From assembly GCA_001692895.1 (NCBI GenBank), contig KV748258.1, positions 1-64,000 on the forward strand: 64,000 bases of DNA. Direction: 5' to 3'. A model generated the notes under the pieces. That model was not told the DNA's origin, did no database searches, and worked only from the letters and a program-made list of their open reading frames with translations. Each line of letters starts with the position of its first letter. Position 1 is the stretch's first letter. This stretch comes from Cenococcum geophilum 1.58 (taxonomy: Eukaryota > Ascomycota > Dothideomycetes > Gloniales > Gloniaceae). The position numbers and the translations under genes are program-made. This document shows positions 1 to 10,060 of this stretch, piece after piece.

Positions 1-2
1 GA

Positions 3-551
3 AATGAAATAGCAGATAAACTAGCTAAAAAGGGCCTCTCTAGAAGAAAAATACAATCTTCTTATTCTTCCCTAGCCCACCTAGGGAAACAAGCAAGAGA
101 AAAGATACTAGAACAGTGGAAAAATAATTGGCAACAGAACAAAAGCAAAGGAAAACACTATACTAGAATCTATAAAGGAAACTACCCTTTCTCTTTTAAA
201 GCCACTAAGGATAAATATCCTAAAAAGCTACAATCAGCTTTCTTTCAACTAAAACTAGGAAAAGGCTTCTTTAAATCCTTCTCTAAAACAATAGGGAAGG
301 ATAAAGAAGGTAGATGCTTTAAGGACTATACCGCGGTACAAACCCCTACGCACCTCTTACTAGAATGCAAACTATATTAGGAAGATAGAAAGGAAATGCA
401 AAGACAAATAGGCTCTTCTCTCTCCTTAGAGAAGCTTTTTTGTATAAAGAAAGGAAGAAGGGCGCTTTTTCTATTCTTAAGTAGGACAAAAATAGCTACT
501 GGGAAGTGGCTAAGAGCAGAAGGATCTCTAGAAGGAGGCAACTCCTACTAA
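3..551 (+). pseudogene. LINE (non-LTR retrotransposon) 3' end: RNase H C-terminus and tail
   Basis: One frame runs from the window edge to TAA at 549-551, with a single internal TAG at 378-380 in a glutamine-like position. It opens with NEIADKLAKKG, the C-terminal signature of the RNase H domain of Tad1/I-type LINEs, where the Asp belongs to the active site. A basic segment and the conserved THLLLEC follow, typical of the region downstream of RNase H in fungal LINEs. The reverse transcriptase and endonuclease lie outside the window. Apart from the one stop it is little decayed compared with the Gypsy elements, so it may be a younger insertion. The LINE assignment is confident; the exact clade is inference. 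Confidence 0.75.
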
Positions 552-892
552 AGTCCTAGTAGATAGACCATAGAAAGCAAAAGGACAGAAATAAACTATA
601 AAAAGGACAGGGACAGGCGTTAGGATTATTTATAATTTTATTCTAATTTTTTCTTCTATTTTTCTATCGTTTTCTCACTACCTAATAGTTGTTAGCAACC
701 TAGTATCTTATTAGGAAGCTATAAATTCCTAGCTTAGGGATTTATAAACTACTAGGACATAGCTACTAGTACATATTAAGCTGCCTAGAAAGGATTCATG
801 TATATAGAACTATAGCGCCATAGCCTAGAGGCTGCATGCGCAGTATTGTACGTAGTATAATACAACGGATATAAAAAAAAAAAAAAAAAAAA
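552..892 (+). other. LINE 3' untranslated region ending in A(20)
   Basis: AT-rich sequence without an open frame follows the LINE stop codon and ends in a run of 20 A at 873-892. LINE copies normally end in a poly(A) or A-rich tail, so this run probably marks the 3' end. The 5' end is outside the window, so no target-site duplication can be checked. Confidence 0.5.
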
Positions 893-1500
893 TAGAGCCG
901 ATGCTATATACTCGTCTTAGCTAATACAAAAGGCAACAGCAGCGTTTTTTAGGACTCCCTATGCTACGTACAAACTCAAAATCAACGTTTAAAAAATAGT
1001 TAAATATAATATTACTGGAAGAGAGCAAAAGAAACTATAAAGTCCTTCACCCTAATAACTTATAAAATGTCCAATTAAATTAGTGCCTTAATAGACGACA
1101 CCACCTTTATCTTCTTAACCATCTCTCCCCCTCTATTAGTCTCCTCCTTATCTTCCTTATAGATGGTTTTAAGAAAGCGGTAATATACCGGTTTAACTTT
1201 TGCAAAATCCTCGCTAATAAAGCCCTTATGGAAAATTAAAGTGCAGATCGCGCTTAAGGTCAATACCTATTAAGTAGCTATTAGTACGGTAACCTAGTAT
1301 TCAAACTAAATGCACATATATATCTCTCTCTACGCACCCTTTACGGTTAATCGAATTACTCTAGTACTTACTGCTATAAGCGTTAGATAGGCGAAGTTAG
1401 ATAGCTTACCAACCCATAAAAGGGATAAGGGACTTTAATTGCATAGGTTAAGTCCACCTGATAGGTTTAGATACTAATATCTTACATTTAAAGCTTTGTT
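893..1500. other. AT-rich stretch, no supportable gene
   Basis: Composition is TA-rich and typical of RIP. A 62-codon minus-strand open frame at 1075-1263 shows no recognisable motif and sits in sequence with stops in all other frames, so I do not call it a gene. Confidence 0.4.
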
Positions 1501-1560
1501 TTAAATTGGTATAAATAATAGAATTAAAACTTAGAGGCCATAAGCGTCCTTAAAATAGCT

Positions 1561-2723
1561 TAATTCCTACATTTAGTATATAAGCCTAGATAAGACATCG
1601 GATAAGATCTTAGATAATCTCTAGAGGAGTATAGTAACTAGCTTACTAGGCTTACTCAGTCTCTAGGATCCTTAATTATACTATTTACTAATAAACACTA
1701 TTATTTATATATACGGCAAATGGCGCTTATTAATATAGGAGACCTTAGTTACTATAGGCAGAGCTAAAATTCACTTAGGTAAGAATCTTCCCAAAAATAG
1801 GATATTCTAGCCGTGCCGACCTCCTTGTAACGGAGAAGAAATTGTTATATAGGTCCGAAAGTTATAGATATACTAGCAACATTTATAGGAGAGTTGTCGC
1901 CGAAGTAAGCCTTATATAAACTATTAAATTTTATACTTAATAAGAAGCTCAACCTAGTAATCAACACTATAGCGGAAGATAACTTTTAAAATTAAGCTTA
2001 CCCAGATTATACAGCTTTCGATTCCTATCTTAACAAAATAATGACATTTAACTTAGTAACCAACACTATAGCGGACAAGATCTTTAATATTATTTATAAC
2101 CTAGTTTACCCAAATTCTATACCTTACAATTCCTATTTTGACGGACTAATAGCTCTTAATACTATAGCGGACGGCATTATAGCAAGCACTAACTTTAATA
2201 TTATTCTAAGCCAAGTTTGCCCTTGCGATTCTTATTTTAATAACCCAATAATACTTAACACCGAGGCGGGCAACGGAGTTTTCCCTAAAAATATAGCATG
2301 CGACTTAGATAGCGACGAACTATTAATACTTAACTTGGCAACTATAGCGGATAATACCTTTAATATTTAAAACCCAATCTTCCCTAACTTTGACAAACTA
2401 ATAACCTAAGAGTTTCAGAAGTAGAAAAAGAGTTAGGATGAGAAGATACTTCTAGTATAATAGAAACGCGAAGGAAAAGACTAGGAGGATATAACGAAGG
2501 CTTTTAAGAAAATGAAAACTTGAAATAATAATACGCGGAAGTCAATATTGCAGAGAGCTGATAGTGAGGTTAGTTTAATTCGTCTTAAGCCTAAATATAA
2601 GAGCTAATCTTAATAATATAATAGATTAAGGCCTTAAGCAAGGCAGCTACAGCTAACTAAGAAGGCGAAGCGAATTATTTAAGAGCATCGGGAAAATATT
2701 CGCAGGATGAGATTTAAGTAGAC
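1561..2723 (+). pseudogene. RIP-degraded ORF with about 33-residue internal repeats and a basic tail
   Basis: A single frame (codons starting at position 1 modulo 3) can be followed across this interval, broken by TAA/TAG codons and one TGA at 2521-2523. The longest stop-free piece is 2041-2370. The middle carries five tandem repeats of about 33 residues built around NTIAD, with starts near 1966, 2065, 2161, 2260 and 2341 (spacings 99, 96, 99 and 81 bp, all multiples of three). Preserved phase between diverged units argues for past selection on protein. The repeats are followed by a Lys/Arg-rich tail with pieces such as RADSEVSLIRLKPKYKS. I do not recognise the family; a DNA-binding or transposon-derived protein is only a guess from the basic tail. 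Confidence 0.45.
1948..2399 (+). repeat. Five-copy coding tandem repeat, unit about 99 bp
   Basis: Units share ACTATAGCGGA followed by a variable part and an ATTCCTATTTT-like segment. Unit lengths are 99, 96, 99 and 81 bp, so reading frame is conserved. Unlike the short minisatellites downstream, these units are diverged and protein-like. Confidence 0.6.
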
Positions 2724-2747
2724 TTTGATTTTCGCGTTTCGCGTAAT

Positions 2748-2947
2748 TAATATGCAATTTAACTAACTCGACACGCAATTGACCAACTTGACACGCATTT
2801 AACTAACTTAACACGCAATTCAACCAACTTAACATACAATTGACTAACTTAATATGCAATTCGACTAACTTAATACGCAATTAACCAACTTAACACGCAA
2901 TTTAACTAACTTAATACGTAATTGACACGCAATTAACTAACTTAATA
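2748..2947 (+). repeat. Minisatellite, unit about 22 bp (ACACGCAATT..CTAACTTA)
   Basis: About nine head-to-tail units vary at a few C/T and G/A positions, as RIP would produce. Ambiguous bases occur just downstream at 2997, 3004, 3015 and 3017, so the assembly is uncertain here. Confidence 0.8.
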
Positions 2948-3108
2948 TATTTAAAAGTTAAATAATACGCAGTTGACCTACTTAGCAACTTTAAAANGTA
3001 ACTNTATATTTCTTNANATGCAATTAAGGTAAAGTTATATGCTATATATTTAACTATTATATATTATCTAATATAATCTTATACAATCTTATATAGTCTT
3101 ATTACTTA

Positions 3109-3250
3109 GAGGCTCTACATAAGGCTCTACACGAAGCTCTACACGAAGCTCTATATAAAGCTCTACGTATAGAGGCTCTGCACAAGGCTCTACGCGAAGC
3201 TCTACGTAAAGCTCTGCGTACGGAGGCTCTACACGAAGCTCTGTATCGGG
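3109..3250 (-). repeat. 12-bp minisatellite, copy 1 (GAAGCTCTACAC)
   Basis: About a dozen 12-bp units reading GAAGCTCTACAC or GAGGCTCTACAT. The reverse complement matches the AGAGCTTCGTGC arrays at 44.97-45.29 kb and 50.69-50.90 kb, so this is one dispersed minisatellite family in the opposite orientation. Confidence 0.75.
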
Positions 3251-3365
3251 TCCCCGCTATATTCCCAATAGCGTCTACACGTATCTCTACCTATATAGCC
3301 GCCTTATTTTTTACCCTTCCTTCCTTCCTTACATCCTCCCTACCTAGGGAGGCACTAGAACGGCA

Positions 3366-3605
3366 GCCAGCAGAGGACCGTTACTAGAACTAGATGACTA
3401 TCGCTAGAACCAGACGACCGTCGCTAGAACCAGACGACCGTTACCAGAACCAGACGACCGTCGCCAGAACCAGACGACCGTCTCCAGAGTTAGACGACTA
3501 TCGCCAAAACCAGACGACTGTCGCCAGAGCTAGACGACTGTCGCTAGAACCAGACAACCGTCGCCAGAACCAGACGACTGTCGCCAGAGCCAGACAACAA
3601 CGACT
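3366..3605 (+). repeat. Minisatellite, unit 20 bp (AGACGACCGTCGCTAGAACC)
   Basis: About twelve units. Because 3 x 20 = 60, a translated repeat of 20 residues appears in an 86-codon open frame at 3394-3654. That frame is a by-product of the array and is not called a gene. Confidence 0.85.
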
Positions 3606-3654
3606 AGCCAGCGAACACTATAAACGATTCGATCGATTGATCGAATTAAGGTAG

Positions 3655-4050
3655 CACAGACAGGTAGGCATAAACAGGGAGATACTAACGGGTAGGCAGA
3701 TGCAGATAGGTAGGCAGATACAAACAGGTAAGTAGATGTAGATAGGTAAGTAGATATAGACAGGTAGGTAGATACAGATAGGTAAGCAGATATAAATAGG
3801 TAAGTAGATGCAGATAAGTAGGTAGATATAGATAGGTAAGTAGATATAGACAGGTAAGTAGATGCAGATAGGTAGGCGATATAGACGGGTAGGTAATGCA
3901 GATAGGTAGGTAGATACAGATAGGTAAGTAGATATAAATAGGTAAGCAGATATAGATAGGCAAGTAGATATAGATAGGTAGATAATATAGACAGGTAGGT
4001 AATATAGATAGGTAGGCAATATAGGCAGGTAGGTAAGTCAATAGGTAGAT
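3655..4050 (+). repeat. Minisatellite, unit 18 bp (GGTAAGTAGATATAGATA)
   Basis: About twenty units of 18 bp with some 12-bp deletions. On the minus strand it reads as endless YLP/IYI six-residue repeats, which gives long but meaningless open frames (3618-4041). Confidence 0.85.
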
Positions 4051-4200
4051 AGGTAAAAGAGAACCATCGCTATATTATATTAAATTATCTAAAATAATAA
4101 TATTTATTTTGCTAGCCTTATAAATAGCTTTAAAGTAGCTTTTATTTATTTAAAATATGCTATTAGTATAAAAGAGGTAAATATAATTATGGTTGCCAAA

Positions 4201-4271
4201 TGCGCAGATTGCTGGCAGGTTGCGCGCAGGCTGCGCGTAGGTTGCGCGCAGGCTGCGCGCAGGCTGCGTGT
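4201..4271 (+). repeat. Minisatellite, unit 11 bp (GGCTGCGCGCA)
   Basis: About six units. It is strikingly GC-rich for this region and is the last of five different tandem arrays packed between 2.75 and 4.27 kb. Confidence 0.8.
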
Positions 4272-4383
4272 CAAAAAAACACGACATAGGCTAGTCGGTC
4301 GAGTTGCTAAATGACCTCAACTGCGCGCCAATTGCGTCAACCACCAGCCATTAAGGCCATTAAAAGGGTACCATATTTTCCCG

Positions 4384-4882
4384 ATGAGATTTGTTATTTT
4401 CCTATATACTAGGGGACGCGGTCCGGGTTAACTATAATAGTCTTTAGGCCCGTATATTAAAATCTATAAGAAATTACAAAAGTGAAAGGAAGTGGTCCTT
4501 ATATAGAGTAAAGTATATATAGAATTATGGTGTTTTAGGTTTTTTCCCATATATTCTATTACATCAACGTATATTATTCTAGGCTATTTTAATATAAATA
4601 CGTATAGAGATATTAGTTAAGCAATAGACAATCTTTCCTAATATCTACTTTATTTAAATAGAATAAATAGGAGTAGCATATTAAAGATATTAGACACTAC
4701 TAGGACCAACTAGGCGGCAATAGTAAACTACTATAAATACTATACTGCTAAGTTTACAAAAATAAACTAGTTATAGTATTAATCAATTTTCATTCCTTAA
4801 AAGTAGATAAGTATTTAAGGCCAACCTATAAGTATTTACAGCAGAAATCAACTAATTTCCTATAACAAAAGAAATAATCTAA

Positions 4883-4917
<35 letters not shown>

Positions 4918-6525
4918 CTCCCAAGGAAAAAAAACCCATATTTTATTCCTTTCCTTTAGACTAAATTTCGTAAAATAACTCCTAGAATAAGTGTTAAGAG
5001 CTTTAAACTCTATTTCGTAGAAACCCCTAAATAAGAAATTAACGTCTTATCCTAGTACCTTATATTTGCGGGTATTAGTAGCCTAACTCCAGTTAAGTTA
5101 AAGGGTTGTAAAAATGTAAAAGAGGGGTCCGAAAATGCCAGTTAGCTACTATTAGCATTAATTTAGGATTATATTTTTATAAGGGTTTAAATCTTTATAT
5201 CCATAGGATACGTAGAGGTTAATTGCTAGAAAACTTAAATAGCTTATATTAAATGGGCTTATTATATCCTCCTCCCGCTTACTAGTCTTATAGAAGTACA
5301 TCATTAATAGAACTAGGGTAAGACAATCTCCGTATTAATACCCTATAGGAAAAACCGGATAGTACGGTTATTACGGGTATAAAGGATATATGTAGTATAC
5401 GAAAAGAGAAGGCGTTCGAGATCCTTCTCGCTCTAATAAGGGTTTAAACATTAGGTCTTTTATCAGTAGTTTATACTGGTTTTATAAGATTTTTAGAGGT
5501 AATTAATAGTAGATAATTCTGGGCTTTTCTTATACTAAACACTCTCCTAATTTTATTAATGTTATAGCCCCGTAGACATCTAAGGTGGTGAGGCTAAAGA
5601 TAACTTTGCTTTTCTCTTAAGATCTTTAAGGCGTCTCTTAAGCTTCTTACCTACCCTTTAGATTAGCTATAGGTTTCTACAGAGTTTATAAAATTACTTA
5701 TAATAGTTCCTTTAGGCAATTCTGTTCTAAATCTTCTTATATTTAGCTAGATTTAAGATCTTAGTCTAATCTTTATCTAAATTTACAGAGCTACTAAAAG
5801 CACTAATAGTACTATAGCCGGGGCTATTCCTTAACGTCGTAGCTGTTAAGTCTAAGTAGCTTTACCTAGACATTTAGGATATTTTATAATTAGGCCTATT
5901 ATATGCGGGATATAATATAAATAATAAAATCTTTAGAGTAATAGGGACTAAAGAAGGGTTTGAAGTTTATTAAGCTTTAAGGGCCTTAATTAGGGGGTTA
6001 ATTTAAAGTATATAAGTAAATACGGGCTAATATATTCTCCATAAGTACGGGCTTTACTATAGTTATTTTTCTTACACCCTAGCTTAGCTTTAAATAACGA
6101 ACCTATATAGTTAATAAAACTAGGGCTAGTACACCCTACTTTTAAACTCCTGGCTAGGCTAATAAAGAACTATAATAAATTCGGAAATAGATATACGGGA
6201 TTAATATAAACTAAAATACATTAAATAGTTTGTGGAGATAAGCTTTATTAGGCGGAACTATAAATATTAATACAAAAAATATTCCTAAGAGAGCCTACCT
6301 AAGTATAAAGTACTATCTATAGCTTATTTATAAGCCCCCTTAACTATATACATTTTGCTACTAAAATTTCAAGTTATTTATCTGCCTAGCCCAGAATTAG
6401 ATTCTAGTATTCCCACTTTTATCTTTTTATTAAACTAAACTATTTAGGAAGACAAGTTTAGCCAGTTATAATACAGCCATTAAAGTAGGAAACTTACCTT
6501 TATAAACTTTAACTAAGTATAGATT
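4384..6525 (+). pseudogene. Large RIP-degraded ORF, segment A (5' part), interrupted by Gypsy-1
   Basis: A frame beginning near ATG 4384 (codons at 1 modulo 3) reads through this interval with stops that are almost all TAA/TAG; one TGA lies near 4483. In this frame ATG 4882 is followed by ten CCC codons. The frame meets the Gypsy-1 target site at 6526. If each inserted element and one TSD copy are removed, the frame continues into segments at 14470-14806, 22717-23493 and 29127-29690. Stop density is high, and in the third segment a competing frame has slightly fewer stops, so the single-gene reading is tentative. I see no family motif. Alternatives are several unrelated decayed genes or old transposon sequence. 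Confidence 0.35.
4885..4915 (+). repeat. Homopolymer C(31)
   Basis: An uninterrupted run of 31 C directly after ATG 4882-4884. It survives in heavily RIP-mutated sequence because a C run offers no CpA target. Length is prone to slippage and assembly error. Confidence 0.95.
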
Positions 6526-6530
6526 TAGGG

Positions 6531-6957
6531 TGTTACGGACGCTCTAAGTACTATGCTACGACTACTTAGAGAGGAGTTAGAAGAAGCTAGTTGGTTAATT
6601 TAAGCATGGTCCAGAATGGATCCGGTAGAGCTATATAACAAGGAATAGTAACCGAGGTTACATAATATGCTACGTATTAAACGAGAGGAATAAAAGGAAC
6701 TTACGTACCTTACGTATAAGACGTATATTACGTATAAGAAGGATTTTATTAGAGTACGGTTGTGTATTTAAGGACCCTTAGTCCCTACCTAGATAGTTCC
6801 TTCCTTATAGTAATTCTTAGAATATAATTAGAGTTAATCTATTAGGCAACCACTTCACCAGTTATTATTTACGTTATTAACTACTGTCTTTATATTTCCT
6901 ATACACCTAGCCTATTAACAGAACCCACTGTAGTACTTACTATAAGGTTCCGTTACA
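6531..6957 (+). repeat. Gypsy-1 5' LTR (427 bp)
   Basis: Starts TGTTACGGACGC and ends GGTTCCGTTACA. Differences from the 3' LTR are mostly C/T and G/A, plus an 18-bp length difference in a short ACGTATAAG repeat near 6710-6740. No standard tRNA primer site is evident immediately downstream. Confidence 0.9.
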
Positions 6958-7001
6958 CAATTACTACTTAGTTACGGTATTAAATATAGAAGTTAAATAA
7001 T

Positions 7002-10000
7002 ATGCCACTAAAAGCAGCTACTATAACGCCATTAATGGCGGTAACTACGTTAAGGTTAGAAGGTAACACTAGTATAGTGGACACTAACTTGCAACAACCT
7101 ATAACGGTAAAACAGTTATAAAAAATAGTTAACTAGTTAATAGAGAATAATACAGCACTTAAATAAAGGATTAATGGAATAGGCGTAGTAAAGATTAAGT
7201 TACTATTAATTAAAAGATTCTTAGGAGAGAGATTAAAGCTTAAAGAATTCCTTATATAAATACATTTTAAGGTTATATAAGAGGGAGCAAAGCTAGCGAC
7301 ACCTATAGATTAAATAGCGTATACAGGGTTATTCTTAACAGGAAGAGCACTTAAATGGTTTAAGCCTTACCTTATAAAAATATAGGTAAACGGAATAATA
7401 ACTATAAACTAAGAGGTACAGTTTATGTTTTTAAGCTAGAACGGATTTATAGAGCGGCTTATATAAATATTTGGAGACCCGGAGGCAGTAACCACAGCGG
7501 AAAGAAAACTCTAAGACATTACGTAGTAAACCTTAGTAATTAAATATATAATGCAGTTTTAAACATTAGTAATATAAGTTAAGTGGAATAATAAGGCGCT
7601 TATAGTACAGTATAAGTAAGGACTTAAGGCTAAAGTTTAGGACGTAATTATTCTAATAGAAGATATGGATACCCTAAGGGAACTAATAGATTAAGCAATA
7701 AAGATTAACAATAGGATCTACCAAAGGGAATAGACTAAGAAAGGTTAGGATAAAGTTCTATAGTTATATAAGACATAAAGTACACAACAACTAAAGCTAA
7801 GTTAAAAACTATAGTATAGCGTAGAGCTAATAAACCTAAGTAGTATTAAAGAAGCCTATAAGAGATAAAATAAGAAACTATAAAAACCTAAAGGTTAAGG
7901 ATCTAGTAATTATAGGATTAAGGAGTATAGGCTAAACTAGGGATCTTAGTAGTAGAAGACGTTTAGGCAGACTTTATAGCAAAGTTAATAGTTTAGAGAC
8001 GGAGCTTATATAAATTACAGGAAATAGGGTTATTTCGCAAAGGATTATAAAGATGGTTAAAGTTACTATATAATAAAGGGAACCTAACTAGCAGAAGATA
8101 CACATATATAGAGGGATAATAGTATACTGTGAGGAACAAAAGAGTGTTTAATTAGAAGTTTCGCGTTTTGTTATAATAACACATACCAAATTTATAAAGA
8201 CGCTAAGTATGGCGTAAGCTATTAGCTATAGGAGCTAGCACCTATAGGATATAGAGGAACTAATAAACTAGTTCGTAGATCGGATATTAAGGACGATAAA
8301 TTTAATATAGACGAAACATTTTATAACAATAAGGCAACGGAAGCAGCTTACTAGGAGTATATAGACCTTAAAAATATTATACTAGAGGTAGAGAATAATT
8401 CCACTATAGAATAGGGAACATTAGTAGGGATTAAGACCCTACTAGATACAATGTCTATCGCTTTATAAGACATAAGAGAAGTAGAATAGCGAACTACTTC
8501 GGCACTTAATAAAGGCAAAAGGCCAAAGGCTTAAGATTTTTAAGACAAGATAAAAGAGATCTAAGATTCTAAAGACAGAATAAGGATAGCTTAAGGACCT
8601 ATAACGGACGAAAACCGATAGAGTAAAGTAGCAGCTTAGTTTAGAGATATACAAATAAGCTTAGGATAAGAATTCCTAATAATATAAGATTCTTAAGATA
8701 AGATAAGTAAGATTTAAGACTCTTAAGACGAGATAAGAACACTACGGACGCCTAGTTAGACTAAGGCGGGAGCTAAGCTTAAGATAGAAGCGAGCTTAGG
8801 ATTAAAGAATCTAAGGGACTAAGAATTCGGAGTATAAATTAGGACACCTATAAGTAAGAGGTAAGGAGCTTCTTTATAGATTAGGGAATCTACAATATAA
8901 ATAGCAGTTAGACTGGGAGACAAATATATAGACCTAAAAGACCTACTAGGGGAATATAGTATTCGGCCTAAAGATCGAAAAGTTAATACTAAGATTAAGA
9001 AGTAAGAAGACTTTAAGGATCTACTTATAAGACGCGATATAAAGGAAACTATAGAGGAATTTAGAGTAAGAATTATCTTATAGTAAGAATAGAAACTAAA
9101 TAAGAGATCTAATATATTGGGACGTATAAGGGACAGAGCGCTAGTATAAAGAATTACTAATAGGCCTAGAGCAGGTATACTAAGAGCTAAGTAGCTTACT
9201 AAACTGGAATAAAAAGAGGATCTAGGGATTCCTACTAGGTTTAAGGAACGATATATTAAAGGCTATTATAATATAGTAATAAAGAGATATTTCCTTACGG
9301 ATAAGCCGTATATACTTAAGCAGCTATACTAAAAGTAGTATAGGCAGCGACATAATAAGTAGGAAGATTTCTATATATAGTTGGATGAAAAAGTTATCTA
9401 AAACCACCCAATTATAGAGAAGGCTATAACTTACATTAAGGGAGCCTTAATTATAATATTAAAAGATCTAAAGAAGTAATTAGAGGACTAAAGAAGTAAA
9501 AGATAAATCTTAGTACCTATAAATAAAGTTACAACGCTTAAATTAATACAAAAAAGGTTTAAACTTAAAAATAAGGATAAGCTAAGAGTTAACCTAAGAC
9601 ACTAAGCATATTATATACTATTATAGATAGCATATATAGATAATGCGTATAACATATATAGAGTACTAAAGGATAAAAATTGGAAGTATTTAATAAGGAT
9701 ATATTAGATGACGGATAAGGCAAAATATTAAAACGCTAAGTATATATATAGTTAGCACCTAGTAGAAGTTTAAGAATAAGGGGACTTAATACTTTAACCA
9801 GGAAGATTTTTTACGGAAGAATGCCTAGATAAACAATAATGGTAGAAATATCTAGAGAATACCTGTCTATAGCATATTAAAGACAAAAAGTAAACTAAGT
9901 ATTAGCCTAAGTTAGACTAAGTATAAATAGGATCTAGTAGCTAATAGTTAGGAAAAGTAGAGGCCTATAGGACTAGAGGGAACTAATAGTAGAGCCTTAG

Positions 10001-10060
10001 ACCCTTAAAGGAATTTAAGGACAATACCTAAATTTATAAGTTAAATAGTAAGATTAACAG
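7002..10060 (+). pseudogene. Gypsy-1 gag, with unusually long region downstream of the zinc knuckle
   Basis: ATG 7002 opens a frame with Ty3-type gag features: FLTGRALKWFKPY near 7330-7370 and FGDPEAVTTAERKL near 7470-7512. The nucleocapsid knuckle is at 8004-8056, with its first two Cys and its His read as Tyr, the G-to-A/C-to-T change expected from RIP. The same frame runs on for nearly 2 kb. It carries an imperfect QDSQDKI repeat near 8530-8740 and a Cys/His segment near 9820-9870 (EECLDKQ and ENTCLQHIK parts). Gag would thus be about 1000 codons, roughly two to three times the usual size. The role of the extension is unknown; the matching interval in Gypsy-2 shows it is a family trait. 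Confidence 0.7.

Noticed and set aside
1075..1263. 62-codon minus-strand frame
   Set aside because: No motif, no neighbours in phase, AT-rich RIP context.
3394..4041. Open frames of 86 to 133 codons (RTRRPS and YLPIYI repeats)
   Set aside because: They are translations of 20-bp and 18-bp minisatellites.
4384..6525. Segment A as a DUF3435 (Starship captain) or RecQ helicase
   Set aside because: I looked for the tyrosine-recombinase and helicase motifs and could not find them.
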